64,000 nucleotides of DNA from Prevotella sp. S7-1-8. Lineage in GTDB: Bacteria > Bacteroidota > Bacteroidia > Bacteroidales > Bacteroidaceae. A program made the position numbers and the translations under genes. Location of the stretch: contig NZ_JRNC01000034.1 of the NCBI RefSeq assembly GCF_000758925.1, positions 1 to 64,000 on the forward strand, in the 5' to 3' direction. Below the pieces are notes generated by a model. The model was given only the letters and a program-made list of their open reading frames with translations, made no database searches and had not been told where the DNA came from. Below, piece by piece: positions 8,484-18,694 of this stretch; position 1 is the stretch's first letter, and every line of letters starts with the position of its first letter.

Positions 8484-9143
8484 TTAATTGCTTGAAATTC
8501 GAATTGGGGTGGCCTGGTGGCGCAGATTTTTCAATATACTGTCTTGCATAATACGAGCGGAATCCGAACCGTCCGTGGAACTGTCAATGTCACTCCGCTC
8601 AAAAGAACCCTTGGAATTTGATACGTAATAACGTGTCATCCGCTCATCTGAGCGAAAGTAAGTTCCCTCCAAAGTACGTTCTGGCGTGATAAGACGTGAA
8701 TAAACGTTGGAATAAAGCTCATGGTTGGTTTCGTCCCAGAAAAGTCGTTCGCTACTGAACCTCAACCCATCTTTTGTCAATATGCGTACACGCGACCTCA
8801 ACTCCCACAAATGTTGAGAGTCGTAATAATAGGCCGTATCACACTGTACATATGCATGCACATGGAATTTCTCATCAAACTGCGTGAGGAAAAGACCTTT
8901 GTCAAATATCCACCGAGATGGCGTGCGCACCTGATTTACCTCCCAACGCTCGGTTACGATACGATATTTAATAACGCCAGAATCAGAAATAAGAGTGTTT
9001 ACACCCCATGTTGTCATGACCGATGCCGAATCTCGGTCATTAATGGCAGGAGCAGTGTGCTCCACTTGTTTCTCACACGAGACAAAAAACAAGATTGCGG
9101 CAAAGACTATTATATAATGTAAAATTGTTAAACGACGCACCAT
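8484..9143 (-). CDS. lptC: LPS export protein LptC (lipoprotein form)
   Basis: The 219-residue protein has a lipoprotein signal (IIVFAAILFFVSC, Cys about residue 23) and then the LptC-like beta domain (GVIKYRIVTERWEV, FLTQFDEKFHVHAYVQCDTA, YNSNVYSRL-type region, ITPERTLEGTYFRSDE). LptC links the inner-membrane LptBFG extractor to the periplasmic LptA bridge in lipopolysaccharide transport. E. coli LptC is anchored by a helix; a lipobox form is usual in Bacteroidetes. It is packed 3 nt after the outer-membrane protein gene and 10 nt before the CorC-like gene. Confidence 0.85.
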   Translation of the reverse strand: MVRRLTILHYIIVFAAILFFVSCEKQVEHTAPAINDRDSASVMTTWGVNTLISDSGVIKYRIVTERWEVNQVRTPSRWIFDKGLFLTQFDEKFHVHAYVQCDTAYYYDSQHLWELRSRVRILTKDGLRFSSERLFWDETNHELYSNVYSRLITPERTLEGTYFRSDERMTRYYVSNSKGSFERSDIDSSTDGSDSARIMQDSILKNLRHQATPIRISSN

Positions 9144-9146
9144 GGA

Positions 9147-10457
9147 TTAATCCACCTTCCATTTAGCAAACCATCGCTCATTAAAAGTAAACCCGATATT
9201 AATGCGGAATGTATTGTCCTTGATATAGTTATTGGCAGCTTGTCGAGCCCATTGGAAACTAACATTCAAAATAGACCGATTATTGTATCCATTGGCAACA
9301 GGAATGCCTACGCCTACACTTGCGCCGATTTCTTTCGGACCATCCTGCCCGTTTATATAATAATAAGGAGTGGCATACGACGCTCCAATTCTATAGCGCA
9401 TGCTCTTGGCCAAGTTGCGACTGGACGTTTCAGGACATAACTCAACACCAACGGTCATTTTATGGCGGTCTTTATATGCACCGGTTTGCATGGTGTAGGT
9501 GGTGAGATTGTCTTTGCCTACCCGCGTAATCGGGCTTGAAACCCTGCCCCATCGCTGCAATCTATAGTCAAATCCAAATTTGAAAACACTGTTATGATTA
9601 TACATTAACCCGACGCCAAAGCTGCGAGGGATTTCCAAATACAATTTATTCCCATCCGAGCCTTGGTACGTGGCCGTGTCAGCGACTCCCGTTTGGCTGT
9701 TGGTGGTAATCAGCTCCATTTTGGGATTGCCGCCTATCCTGTGCCCCAAACCATATACCATGCCAAGCGTCAAAGCATCTTTCTTACCCAGGTTGGCAGT
9801 ATATTGCACGCCAAAATCCAACTTGTAATTTCGCACATCCGCCGTGTATTTTTGAGTAAGGACATTGGCGTAGCCATCGCTATAAGCGCTTAACATGGTT
9901 TTGGCATAGTCGCCAAACAAGTAACTACCATTGACACCTATGGACAATCCACGGAAAATTTCCCAAGCCAAGCCCAGATAGACCTGCCGCAAGCCGCCAT
10001 GACCTTGGTACGTATTGTTGGCCGTCGTCTTGTTTGCGTCGTCAAGTTGCTGACTTACAGTATAGGAATAGCCAACATTAGTGTAAGGAAGCAACCCAAA
10101 ACTAAACCCCAAATGCCGAGCCAACCGAAAGCCCGCCACTATATATTCCACGTTAGCGGTTTTTGCATTGACCTTCTTGTTTCTCTCGATATAATTTGAA
10201 AGTTGGCCGGATATACCAGCGTCAAAAATAAAAGAGAGGCTGTCTATAGCCGAATATGCAGCCGGGTTCAGACTATTTACCTGATTGCGCTCTCGAAAGC
10301 CTATACCCAATCCGTCCATGCCTCGATTGAAACTTGAAGACTGATCTGCCTGCAACCCCAAACCAAACTGGCTATATGGCGACTTCGTGCCGCTCTGCGC
10401 AGATGCTCCATGAGCAATTACCGCCATCAGAAAAATGGCCATCACGTATCTGTTCAT
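9147..10457 (-). CDS. Outer-membrane beta-barrel protein, unassigned
   Basis: Chosen from the ATG at 10457, which places a clean signal peptide (MNRYVMAIFLMAVIAHGASA) at the N-terminus. The frame also opens at 10499, which would add 14 basic residues. The mature protein has alternating beta-strand patterns, many aromatic and glycine residues, and ends WFAKWKVD, which fits an outer-membrane barrel. The opening (KSPYSQFGLGLQ) is typical of a conserved Bacteroidetes outer-membrane family of unknown function. First gene of an operon with lptC. Confidence 0.75.
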   Translation of the reverse strand: MNRYVMAIFLMAVIAHGASAQSGTKSPYSQFGLGLQADQSSSFNRGMDGLGIGFRERNQVNSLNPAAYSAIDSLSFIFDAGISGQLSNYIERNKKVNAKTANVEYIVAGFRLARHLGFSFGLLPYTNVGYSYTVSQQLDDANKTTANNTYQGHGGLRQVYLGLAWEIFRGLSIGVNGSYLFGDYAKTMLSAYSDGYANVLTQKYTADVRNYKLDFGVQYTANLGKKDALTLGMVYGLGHRIGGNPKMELITTNSQTGVADTATYQGSDGNKLYLEIPRSFGVGLMYNHNSVFKFGFDYRLQRWGRVSSPITRVGKDNLTTYTMQTGAYKDRHKMTVGVELCPETSSRNLAKSMRYRIGASYATPYYYINGQDGPKEIGASVGVGIPVANGYNNRSILNVSFQWARQAANNYIKDNTFRINIGFTFNERWFAKWKVD

Positions 10458-10644
10458 TGCAAGAATATTTCGTTTTATTTTCTTATCAAATCTATGCAAT
10501 ACCTATAAATGTTCGACCGCCAACCCTCGGTGCGCAGACAATTATCGCACATGGCACATCAAAAAAGACACTTGCCGTGAGCATAATCCAAGACACTTAA
10601 TTTCCGCCAAACATCAAATAGCTTTGTTTTTATAAAAGTAACTG

Positions 10645-10652
10645 CAAAAGTA
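10645..10652 (-). promoter_or_regulatory. -7 element of the outer-membrane protein/lptC operon
   Basis: TACTTTTG on the minus strand, leaving a leader of roughly 140-190 nt depending on the start codon. Confidence 0.5.
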
Positions 10653-10697
10653 TTGAAAAAAAACGAAACAAAAGCACGTTAACTAAAAATAATAAGG

Positions 10698-10705
10698 TAT
10701 TTTTG
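10698..10705 (+). promoter_or_regulatory. -7 element 4 nt before the DUF4105 start codon
   Basis: TATTTTTG, then CATC, then GTG. In this promoter class the start point falls about 4-5 nt after the element, so the transcript would begin at or next to the GTG (leaderless). Confidence 0.6.
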
Positions 10706-10709
10706 CATC

Positions 10710-11933
10710 GTGAAACATTTCAATTTTTTTTCAAGAGCACTTTGCCTCGCGGCTTTTACAATTATGACCGCGAGCGTCCATGCGCAAAATTTCCCTTCGC
10801 AAGGAGTGCGTATGGACAGCGTGGAAATAAGTTTGCTTACCTGCTCTCCGGGAAATGAGGTGTGGAGCCTTTACGGGCACTCGGCCATTCGCATCCAAGA
10901 CAAGAGCAATGGCGAGGATGTCGCCGTGAACTACGGATTGTTTGATTACAACCAAAAGAACTTTATCATTCGCTTCATTTTCGGGCTCACCGACTACAGT
11001 GTAGGAATAGCCCCATTCCCCATGTTTTTAACGGAATATGCCCGCCAAGGCCGCACGGTGGTGCAGCAAAGGCTAAATCTTTCGCCTGAAGAAAAAACTC
11101 AGATCATCCAAGCTATCGCCGAAAACTGCTCGCCAGCAAATCGAGTATACCGATATAACTACTTTTATGACAATTGCACGACAAGGGCACGCGACATGCT
11201 TGTCAATCATTTGAGTGGAAAAGTTGTCTACGTTGGTAGAACGAACTTGCGCTGCTCTTATCGGGAGATGGTTCATCAATGGACAGAGAATCATCGTTGG
11301 GCACGTTTTGGCAAAGACTTACTTTTAGGCGTGAAGGCAGACATGAGAAATGATTTTGCCGCAAGACAATTTTTACCAGATAGCTTGCGGGCTGACTTTG
11401 AGCATGCCATCGTTTTGGAGCCAACCCAACAAAAGCACGCCTTGGTGGACTCCACCTTCGAGGTGTTGAAGGGCAACGCGCAAGATTCCACAACAGAACA
11501 GAGCGTTTGGGACAGCATATCGCCTCGCATGCTCTTTGCCATTCTCGCTGTTGTCATATTCTTGACAACAGCGTACGAGTGTTATCGGCGCAAGACATTT
11601 TGGCTAATAGACGTGACATTGTTAACTCTCGACGGCATACCGGGGCTCATTCTTTTTGCCATGATTTTCTCCAAGCATCCGACGGTGAGCCTGAACCTGC
11701 AAATTTTATTACTTAATCCTTTGTCAATAATATTTGTATATTCCGTCGCGAGACAAGCCGCAAAACACAAATACCATTGGTTTTGGGATGTGTTAGGAGT
11801 ATGCGTCATATTGTTTTTCATAGGATCTGTTTTTCAAAATTACGCAGAAGGAATGAACTTCTTGGCACTGGCTTTGCTTGCAAGAGTAGTGGCCAACAGG
11901 TTTATCTATAAATATCCCACACAGAAGACATGA
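10710..11933 (+). CDS. DUF4105 (Lnb N-terminal-like) membrane protein
   Basis: The 407-residue protein has a signal peptide (cleavage after VHAQ, about 26) and the DUF4105 signature in the periplasmic half: SPGNEVWSLYGHSAIRI, VNYGLFDY, FIIRFIFGLTDYSVG, and YNYFYDNCTTRARDM with conserved Asn-Cys and His residues that resemble a papain-like or amidase site. Five or so membrane helices follow (about 270-400). Function is not established. The start is GTG; no ATG upstream of the signal peptide exists. Its TGA overlaps the next gene's ATG, so the pair is coupled. Confidence 0.85.
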   Translation: MKHFNFFSRALCLAAFTIMTASVHAQNFPSQGVRMDSVEISLLTCSPGNEVWSLYGHSAIRIQDKSNGEDVAVNYGLFDYNQKNFIIRFIFGLTDYSVGIAPFPMFLTEYARQGRTVVQQRLNLSPEEKTQIIQAIAENCSPANRVYRYNYFYDNCTTRARDMLVNHLSGKVVYVGRTNLRCSYREMVHQWTENHRWARFGKDLLLGVKADMRNDFAARQFLPDSLRADFEHAIVLEPTQQKHALVDSTFEVLKGNAQDSTTEQSVWDSISPRMLFAILAVVIFLTTAYECYRRKTFWLIDVTLLTLDGIPGLILFAMIFSKHPTVSLNLQILLLNPLSIIFVYSVARQAAKHKYHWFWDVLGVCVILFFIGSVFQNYAEGMNFLALALLARVVANRFIYKYPTQKT

Positions 11934-13327
11934 GATATTTGGCTTTTATATTAGCGGCTATTACATCGGCTGAGATGCAAGCCTTCCAGCTTGCGCCCCG
12001 GCTTGTTGTCAATATCACCATTGACCAACTGCGTACCGACTATATAGACGCTTTCGCCCCACTCTATTGCGCCGGTGGCCTACGACGAGTTATGCACGAA
12101 GGATTGGTCTACGACGGGGCGGGCTATCCATTCTCGCCTGTGGACAGATCGTCGGCTACAGCCACGTTGTCGACAGGAACAACACCTTATTATAATGGTA
12201 TCGTTAGCTCAAGATGGCTTGATCGAGAAACCCTCCAACCCGTTTTCTGCGTTGACGACACCAAACACGTTAATTCTCCAAGACGTTTACAGACATCCAC
12301 TGTCGGCGACGAGCTAAAGGTAAGCACCAATGGCGCAGCCATCGTATATTCTTTCGCGGCGGAAAAAGACATGGCTATCTTGGCCGCTGGGCACGCGGCC
12401 GACGGAGCGTTTTGGCTAAACAAGGGTGGCACATGGCAAACCTCGACCTATTATCCCGGCATGCCCAAATGGATGAAAGCATACAACAAACTGAAAAGTG
12501 CCAGCTCCACACTTGTCAATCGCAACGACCAAGTGGTAGACGCGTCTCTCCATGCCATCACGGCGACAGCTATGGGCAAGGACAATGTGTCAGACATGCT
12601 CTACGTGTCATTGTCGGCAACCAAGCCAGATAACATGCCGGTGGCTCATTGGCAAACTGAGATGGAAAGCGTGTATATGCAGCTCGACAACAGTTTGGAA
12701 CGACTTCTCACAGGTATAGAAAAACAGATAGGGCTTGACAAGGTACTCATTGTCGTAACCTCGACGGGCTACACAGATGAAAGCATAGCCGACTTGACGA
12801 AGTATCACATACCCACTGGAACATTCTACATAAACCGTACAGCCAACCTTCTCAACATTTATCTTGGCGCCATTTACGGCCAAGGGCGTTATGTCGAGCA
12901 GATTTACGGCAATCAACTGTATTTCAATCATAAGTTGATTGATCAGAAAAGGGTATCTATCTCAGAAGTGCTCAGCCGCAGCAGAGAGTTTCTTGCGCAA
13001 AACGCCGGCGTGGCAGACATATACACAAGCGACCGTCTGCTTGATGGCAATACAGACATCTTGAAAATCCGAAACGGATTTAATCCCACCATTAGCGGCG
13101 ATATCATCATCGAGGTGGCGCCCGGATGGAAATTGCTTAACGAAGACACACAACAAACATTCACCAATCGCGCGGGCTTCATGCCATTCCCCATTGTATT
13201 CATGGGAATAGGCATCAAGTCTCAACGCGTGTCCACTCAAATAACCGTAGACCGAATTGCGCCGACTATCGCCAAGGCCATCCGTATCCGAGCTCCCAAC
13301 GCATGCAATGCAGCCCCATTATTTTGA
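11930..13327 (+). CDS. Alkaline-phosphatase-superfamily protein lacking metal ligands
   Basis: The 465-residue secreted protein matches the PafA/phosphodiesterase fold along its length: LVVNITIDQLRTDYI (first metal Asp kept), TLSTGTTPYYNGIVSSRW, ILAAGHAADGAFW, TSTYYPGMPKWM and a C-terminal FPIVFMGIGIKS. Several catalytic positions are altered. The nucleophile region is SPVDRSSATATLSTG, the usual Asp...Gly-His pair becomes SATKPDNMP, the ADHG motif becomes TSTGYTD, and the late His before the final strand is Phe. Known PafA relatives need these ligands for two zinc ions. I infer a non-catalytic or altered enzyme. It overlaps the DUF4105 gene by ATGA. Confidence 0.8.
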   Translation: MRYLAFILAAITSAEMQAFQLAPRLVVNITIDQLRTDYIDAFAPLYCAGGLRRVMHEGLVYDGAGYPFSPVDRSSATATLSTGTTPYYNGIVSSRWLDRETLQPVFCVDDTKHVNSPRRLQTSTVGDELKVSTNGAAIVYSFAAEKDMAILAAGHAADGAFWLNKGGTWQTSTYYPGMPKWMKAYNKLKSASSTLVNRNDQVVDASLHAITATAMGKDNVSDMLYVSLSATKPDNMPVAHWQTEMESVYMQLDNSLERLLTGIEKQIGLDKVLIVVTSTGYTDESIADLTKYHIPTGTFYINRTANLLNIYLGAIYGQGRYVEQIYGNQLYFNHKLIDQKRVSISEVLSRSREFLAQNAGVADIYTSDRLLDGNTDILKIRNGFNPTISGDIIIEVAPGWKLLNEDTQQTFTNRAGFMPFPIVFMGIGIKSQRVSTQITVDRIAPTIAKAIRIRAPNACNAAPLF

Positions 13328-13505
13328 GGATGAATAAATGAAGGATAGAATACAAGAATTTGGAAGACAAGAACGGCAAGTTACACGCGTGTGAAATATC
13401 ACGCACGACATTTCGCCTTGTCGCAAAAAATTATCTCGCAAGCCTTTCTACCAAGGTAACAGTCAAATTATCATTTGTTTATCCCTAAATAAACAAAACT
13501 TTTCG

Positions 13506-13513
13506 TAATTTTG
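13506..13513 (+). promoter_or_regulatory. -7 element of secA
   Basis: TAATTTTG. It overlaps a TTG at 13511 that would otherwise be taken as the start of the open frame, so translation must begin downstream, at the ATG at 13562. Confidence 0.65.
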
Positions 13514-13561
13514 CATCATAATCACATATATCACCACCGCAAAAAAATAATAAAACAGTAT

Positions 13562-16500
13562 ATGAACTTCAACAAAATTCTAACATCTCTCTTTGGCAAC
13601 AAGTCAAACAGAGACATGAAACTTATTCAACCCCAAGTTGAAAAGGTTAAAGAAGCCTATCCCGACATTGAGAAACTCAGCAATGACAACTTGCGCGCCA
13701 AGAGCAAGGAAATACGCGAGCACGTGCAAGCCGCCGCCAAACCATTTCTTGAAAAAATAAAAGAACTGAAAGCCAAAATAGAAGAAACGCCCATTGATGA
13801 GCGCGAACCCATCTTCGCAGAAATAGACAAGCAAGACAAAGACATGCTTGAAGCACTTGAAAAAGTACTCGACGAGGTCATGCCCGTGGCATTCAGCATA
13901 GTAAAAGACACCGCCCGACGTTTTGCGGAGAACGAGGAAATAGTTGTCACGGCGACAGACTTCGACCGCGAGCTGGCCGCAAACCCAGCCAATGATTTCA
14001 TTTCGATTGATGGCGACAAGGCCATCTACCACAACGAATGGACCGCCGGTGGCAACAAGACCAAGTGGGACATGGTGCACTATGACGTGCAAATTTTCGG
14101 TGGCATCGCTCTTCACCAAGGTAAAATCGCAGAAATGGCCACTGGCGAGGGAAAAACACTTGTAGCAACCCTGCCTGTATTTCTCAACGCCCTAACGGGC
14201 AATGGCGTACACATGGTGACTGTCAATGATTATTTGGCCAAGCGCGACTCGGAGTGGATGGGGCCGCTCTATCAGTTCCATGGCCTGTCCGTAGACTGTA
14301 TCGACAAGCATCAACCCAACTCCGAAGAGCGTCGAAAGGCATATAGAGCCGACATCACTTTTGGTACCAACAACGAGTTTGGCTTTGATTATTTGCGCGA
14401 CAACATGGCACTGTCTCCCAAAGATTTGGTACAGCGCAGACACAATTTCGCCATTGTCGACGAGGTCGACTCCGTGCTGATCGACGATGCCCGAACTCCC
14501 CTTATCATCTCTGGCCCAATTCCCAAAGGCGACGACCAAATGTACGAGGAATACCAACCTTTGGTAGAACGTCTATACGAGGTTCAACGCAAGCAAGCCA
14601 CAGAATTGCTCGCCGATGCCCGGCAGAAAATCGCCGAGGGCAGAGAGAGCAAGAACCAAGATAAGATTGACGAGGGATTCTTGAGTCTTTTTAGGTCTTT
14701 CAAAGCTCTGCCCAAAAACAAAGCGCTCATTAAATATCTCTCAGAAGAAGGCATCAAGTTGGGTCTTCAGAAAACAGAAGAGACATACATGGAAAACAAC
14801 AACCGCCGCATGCCCGAGGCTGTTAAGCCACTGTATTTTGTCGTAGACGAAAAACTCAACAGCGCAGATCTTACCGACAAAGGCACTGATTGGTTGGCAA
14901 AACAGGTTAAAGACAGGGATTTGTTCGTGCTGCCAGACATTGCGGCACAACTATCCGCACTTGAAAACGAAACCAATCTTTCCGACCAAGAACGCTTGGA
15001 CAAGAAAGATGACATGCTAAATCATTACGCCGTACAGAGCGACCGCGTCCATACATTGCAGCAATTGCTCAAGGCTTACACCATGTTCAACAAAGATGAC
15101 GAGTACGTCGTGATGAATGGAGAGGTGAAAATTGTGGACGAGCAAACAGGACGCATCATGGAAGGAAGACGCTGGAGCGACGGACTTCACCAAGCCATCG
15201 AGGCCAAAGAGCACGTGCACGTTGAGGCCGCCACGCAAACCTACGCCACCATCACGCTGCAAAACTACTTCCGCATGTATCACAAGTTGGCTGGCATGAC
15301 TGGCACGGCGAGCACGGAGGCAGGCGAGTTTTGGGACATTTACAAGCTTGACGTAGTAGAGATACCTACCAACAAGCCAGTGGTTCGTCGTGATCTTGAA
15401 GACCGTGTGTACAAGACAAATCGCGAAAAATACCGCGCCGTCATCGAGGAAGTGGAAGAAATGAGGAAACAAGGACGTCCCTGTCTCGTAGGAACCACCT
15501 CCGTGGAAATCTCAGAGCTACTCTCCAAAATGCTATCCATGCGCAAAATCAACCACCAAGTGCTCAATGCCAAGCTCCATCAAAAGGAGGCACAAATCGT
15601 GGCAGACGCCGGACAGTCCACCAATGGACTTGGCGCCGTGACCATTGCCACCAACATGGCTGGTCGCGGTACAGATATCAAGCTGTCACCCGAGGTAAAA
15701 GAGGCTGGAGGTTTGGCCATCATTGGCACCACTCGCCATGAGAGCAGGCGTGTGGATCGCCAGCTCCGCGGACGCGCCGGACGTCAAGGCGACCCCGGTT
15801 CCTCCGTGTTCTACGTATCGCTTGAAGACGACTTGATGCGCAAGTTCGGCAGTGAGCGCATCGCCAAAGTGATGGACCGCTTGGGCTTTGAAGACGGTGA
15901 GCGCATAGAGAGCTCCATGATTTCAAAGAGTATCGAGCGCGCTCAGAAAAAAGTGGAGGAAAATAACTTTGGCATACGTAAGCACCTTCTTGAGTACGAT
16001 GACGTGATGAACAAGCAACGTACTGTCATCTACGAAAAGCGGCGTCACGCCTTGATGGGCGAACGTATCGGCATGGACATTTCCAATATCATTTGGGATC
16101 GCGTGGTCAACATTATCGAGAACAACGATTACCAAGGCGCAAAAGAAGTTTTTTTCGAAGTGCTGTCCATGGAAATTCCGTTCAACGAGGACGAGTTTGA
16201 GAATGGCGACAGGCCCGCTTTGGAGGAGCGCGCTTTCCAAAGCGCGATGGCTTCTTTCAAGCGCAAGGCCGATCGCATTAAGGCCGACGCTTATCCCGTG
16301 ATCAAAGATGTGTACGAAAATCAAGGCGACACTTACCAGTTTATCCTTGTCCCCATCACGGACGGCCGAAAAGTGATACAGCTTCGTGTCAACCTGAAAG
16401 AGGCTTACGAAACCGAGGGCAAGAACATCGTCAAGGAGTTCGAGAAGTTTGTCATGCTAAGCATCATTGATGACTGCTGGAAAGAGAATTTGCGCCAGCT

Positions 16501-16900
16501 CGACGAGCTTCGTCACAGCGTGCAAAACGCTTCGTACGAGCAAAAAGACCCACTGCTCATATTCAAGCTGGAAAGTGCCAAGCTTTGGGACAGCATGATA
16601 GACGACATGAACAATCGCATATCAAGTTTCTTGATGCGCGGACAAATTCCCATTCAGGTACAACAGCAAGTGCAAGAAGTTGGCGAGGAAGAGAGGCCGG
16701 CACAGCGTTACAATGAGCAAAAAGACGATTACGACGAGGTGCGACGGGCACAACAGCAAGCTGCCAACCAGGACACCCGCGAGCATGCCCAACAGCGCCA
16801 CCAACCCATCGTACACGACAAGATGCCGCGTCCCAACGACCCATGCCCATGTGGCAGTGGCAAGAAGTTTAAGAATTGTCATGGCAAGGGACTGAGATAG
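13562..16900 (+). CDS. secA: Preprotein translocase ATPase SecA
   Basis: SecA drives proteins through SecYEG by ATP hydrolysis. The 1112-residue protein has Walker A ([13 protein letters not shown]), the DEVD-like box ([21 protein letters not shown]), the preprotein-binding region, the second helicase half ([25 protein letters not shown]) and a C-terminal SEC-C zinc motif ([19 protein letters not shown]). The length, over 1100, is typical of Bacteroidetes, which carry an insertion compared with E. coli (901). The start at 13562 ([12 protein letters not shown]) is fixed by the promoter lying over the earlier TTG. Monocistronic, with its own terminator. Confidence 0.97.
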   Translation: MNFNKILTSLFGNKSNRDMKLIQPQVEKVKEAYPDIEKLSNDNLRAKSKEIREHVQAAAKPFLEKIKELKAKIEETPIDEREPIFAEIDKQDKDMLEALEKVLDEVMPVAFSIVKDTARRFAENEEIVVTATDFDRELAANPANDFISIDGDKAIYHNEWTAGGNKTKWDMVHYDVQIFGGIALHQGKIAEMATGEGKTLVATLPVFLNALTGNGVHMVTVNDYLAKRDSEWMGPLYQFHGLSVDCIDKHQPNSEERRKAYRADITFGTNNEFGFDYLRDNMALSPKDLVQRRHNFAIVDEVDSVLIDDARTPLIISGPIPKGDDQMYEEYQPLVERLYEVQRKQATELLADARQKIAEGRESKNQDKIDEGFLSLFRSFKALPKNKALIKYLSEEGIKLGLQKTEETYMENNNRRMPEAVKPLYFVVDEKLNSADLTDKGTDWLAKQVKDRDLFVLPDIAAQLSALENETNLSDQERLDKKDDMLNHYAVQSDRVHTLQQLLKAYTMFNKDDEYVVMNGEVKIVDEQTGRIMEGRRWSDGLHQAIEAKEHVHVEAATQTYATITLQNYFRMYHKLAGMTGTASTEAGEFWDIYKLDVVEIPTNKPVVRRDLEDRVYKTNREKYRAVIEEVEEMRKQGRPCLVGTTSVEISELLSKMLSMRKINHQVLNAKLHQKEAQIVADAGQSTNGLGAVTIATNMAGRGTDIKLSPEVKEAGGLAIIGTTRHESRRVDRQLRGRAGRQGDPGSSVFYVSLEDDLMRKFGSERIAKVMDRLGFEDGERIESSMISKSIERAQKKVEENNFGIRKHLLEYDDVMNKQRTVIYEKRRHALMGERIGMDISNIIWDRVVNIIENNDYQGAKEVFFEVLSMEIPFNEDEFENGDRPALEERAFQSAMASFKRKADRIKADAYPVIKDVYENQGDTYQFILVPITDGRKVIQLRVNLKEAYETEGKNIVKEFEKFVMLSIIDDCWKENLRQLDELRHSVQNASYEQKDPLLIFKLESAKLWDSMIDDMNNRISSFLMRGQIPIQVQQQVQEVGEEERPAQRYNEQKDDYDEVRRAQQQAANQDTREHAQQRHQPIVHDKMPRPNDPCPCGSGKKFKNCHGKGLR

Positions 16901-16921
16901 ACATCCCCTGACCTATCATCA

Positions 16922-16959
16922 AAAGAGATGTTGCCCACTGTGTAGCAACATCTCTTTTT
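16922..16959 (+). terminator. Rho-independent terminator of secA
   Basis: AAAGAGATGTTGC pairs with GCAACATCTCTTT (13-bp stem, 10-nt loop) and is followed by a T run, 20 nt after the stop codon. Confidence 0.85.
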
Positions 16960-17097
16960 AGTTTATTAAATTGGATCGGAGAACGCGCGCCCGCTCTTTC
17001 CGTTCAAAAAACATCGGGCTTCCATACCACCGTTACATGCCAAGGTGCCCTATCGGCTTCTTTTCGTATAATATTAGTAGACGTCCTTTCCAACAAG

Positions 17098-17505
17098 CTA
17101 TTTATCATCCGATTTGTCAAAGAGGTGATTAGCCTCCGCCACTTCGTCCTCATCAAACCACTTGCTTAGCTTGGCGTAAGCCTTTTCCTTTATCTCGTCC
17201 GAAACACTTCCCCAAACTTTGTCCAACACATAGATGAGCACGGCCAGGTCATCGCTTAGTCCAGCTATTGGTATAGCGTCCGGAATAACATCCAACGGAC
17301 TGATGAGATAGCCCAGCGCGCCCACGATAATAGCCTTGTCTTTTACTGACACTTTATCACTCTCCAATGTATAGTAAAGTACCAAAGCGCCATATACAAA
17401 CTTGGCTCCCGCGCGCTTGGCCACATGCGAGATTTTCTCCACAAAACCATTATTTGTGAATTTATCCTTGTACTTCATAAAATCGGGCAAATCTACGTTT
17501 TTCAT
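17098..17505 (-). CDS. YkvA family protein (DUF1232)
   Basis: The 135-residue protein contains the DUF1232 core (KDKAIIVGALGYLISPLDVI, PDAIPIAGLSDDLAVLIYVL). The family consists of small membrane-associated proteins of unknown function found in bacteria and plants. It lies 6 nt downstream of the next minus-strand gene, so the two form an operon. Confidence 0.85.
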   Translation of the reverse strand: MKNVDLPDFMKYKDKFTNNGFVEKISHVAKRAGAKFVYGALVLYYTLESDKVSVKDKAIIVGALGYLISPLDVIPDAIPIAGLSDDLAVLIYVLDKVWGSVSDEIKEKAYAKLSKWFDEDEVAEANHLFDKSDDK

Positions 17506-17511
17506 ACTTAC

Positions 17512-17961
17512 TCAAATGTTATCAGTTATATTATCATTTTTCCATTTCATTATCGCTTCCACATAGTTAGCCACGTCAGCATTGGCATTCCGCAGATTTT
17601 TGAGTCTCGATTTTTTCACGCCAATTCTGAAAGCCCTCATTATCAAGGCCAACGCCAAACCCACGCCAACACCTACCATCAACGAAATTGTTTCCGACCT
17701 CCATGGCAACGTCTCCATGGGAAAAGCGCTGAGCAATATTATGGGCAGCGATGCCATGAGGCCATACATGGTTTGCCGCGAACGTTGCGAACCCTCGCCA
17801 TCCAATATGGCCTGATAGCCGAAAAGATAATCCTCCACTGATTCTTTGGTTACGTTATAAGCCTCCAATTGCGGAAAACCGGCAGTGTCTCCATACCGCT
17901 CCACAAGTGAGGTCACCACGTGATCATAGTCGTTCAATATATTGGGCCGCAACTCTTTCAT
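17512..17961 (-). CDS. Small membrane protein, unknown
   Basis: A 149-residue protein not recognised. A soluble N-terminal half (about 1-60) is followed by two hydrophobic segments (about 66-85 and 95-113) and a basic tail (RIGVKKSRLKNLRNA). It is co-transcribed with the YkvA-like gene. No -7 element was found in the 50 nt separating it from the RNase P RNA 3' end, so read-through from that transcript is possible. Confidence 0.6.
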   Translation of the reverse strand: MKELRPNILNDYDHVVTSLVERYGDTAGFPQLEAYNVTKESVEDYLFGYQAILDGEGSQRSRQTMYGLMASLPIILLSAFPMETLPWRSETISLMVGVGVGLALALIMRAFRIGVKKSRLKNLRNANADVANYVEAIMKWKNDNITDNI

Positions 17962-18009
17962 ACATGAAAAGACAACTTGTAAAACTAAGATTTATTGCGA
18001 ATAAATAGT

Positions 18010-18400
18010 CTAAAAAAGTAAAACAGTGCCCTGATAAGCCGGGTTCTGTATCCCCCACAAGAGAGGAGCCCCATCATTTATCTACATTGCGAGTCACCTC
18101 GCAACTCCAGCGTTCTACCCTCCGTCGTTGCAGAGCATCGAGCGGGCAGCCCTATTGACGACGGTATACATGAACTTGCAGCCTCCAGACGGCACGGCAT
18201 GGCGATCACCCGCCACCCGGTGGTCTCTTACACCACCTTCTCACCCTTTCCACTCACAAGGAGTGGCGGTTATTTTCTTCTGCCTACACCTACTGTCACC
18301 AATAGCTTCTACTTTCAGAAGTGGAGCGCCCTTTGCTGCCCGGACTTTCCTCTCGCATCTTAAAACGATGCCAGCGACAGAGCCGGGGCACTGCGTTACG
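18010..18400 (-). ncRNA. rnpB: RNase P RNA (class A)
   Basis: On the minus strand the 5' part contains the signature GAGGAAAGTCCGGGC and the 3' part contains CAGAACCCGGCTTATCAGGGC. The termini pair: CAGTGCCC (minus strand, 18393-18386) with GGGCACTG (18031-18024) forms helix P1. The length of about 390 nt is normal. This ribozyme matures tRNA 5' ends. A -7 element (18406-18413) sits just upstream, and a T-rich stretch follows P1. Ends are estimated from the P1 helix and promoter spacing. Confidence 0.95.
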
Positions 18401-18405
18401 ATGTG

Positions 18406-18413
18406 CAAATGTA
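18406..18413 (-). promoter_or_regulatory. -7 element of rnpB
   Basis: TACATTTG on the minus strand, directly before the RNase P RNA 5' end. Confidence 0.65.
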
Positions 18414-18580
18414 ACGATTTTATCCGAGAAGGGCGCACTAAACAGTCATTTTTTTTATTTGTGTATAAACGAATGTAAAAACCATTCGCTTTCTGCTTAA
18501 GAGCCGTTAACCCCTAAAATACAATTGTTAAATACGGATAAAATGATAAGACAAATTGGCACATTCATGCTTTTTGATCC

Positions 18581-18588
18581 TATATTTG
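18581..18588 (+). promoter_or_regulatory. -7 element of the HtrA gene
   Basis: TATATTTG, about 106 nt before the start codon. The leader contains a repeated CATTGTATAA (near 18600 and 18624) of unknown meaning. Confidence 0.55.
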
Positions 18589-18694
18589 CAAAGACTATCA
18601 TTGTATAATGACACATCAAGCCATTGTATAACATAGGATGGTCCATTGATAACAATTCGACATCAAATTAAACAACAAATAAAAATAGTAAAGA

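Noticed and set aside
13511..13561. TTG start extending SecA by 17 residues
   Set aside because: The TTG lies inside the -7 element, and the extension ([11 protein letters not shown]) is unlike SecA.
18600..18634. Direct repeat CATTGTATAA in the HtrA leader as a regulator site
   Set aside because: Only two short AT-rich copies; no symmetry or further copies found.
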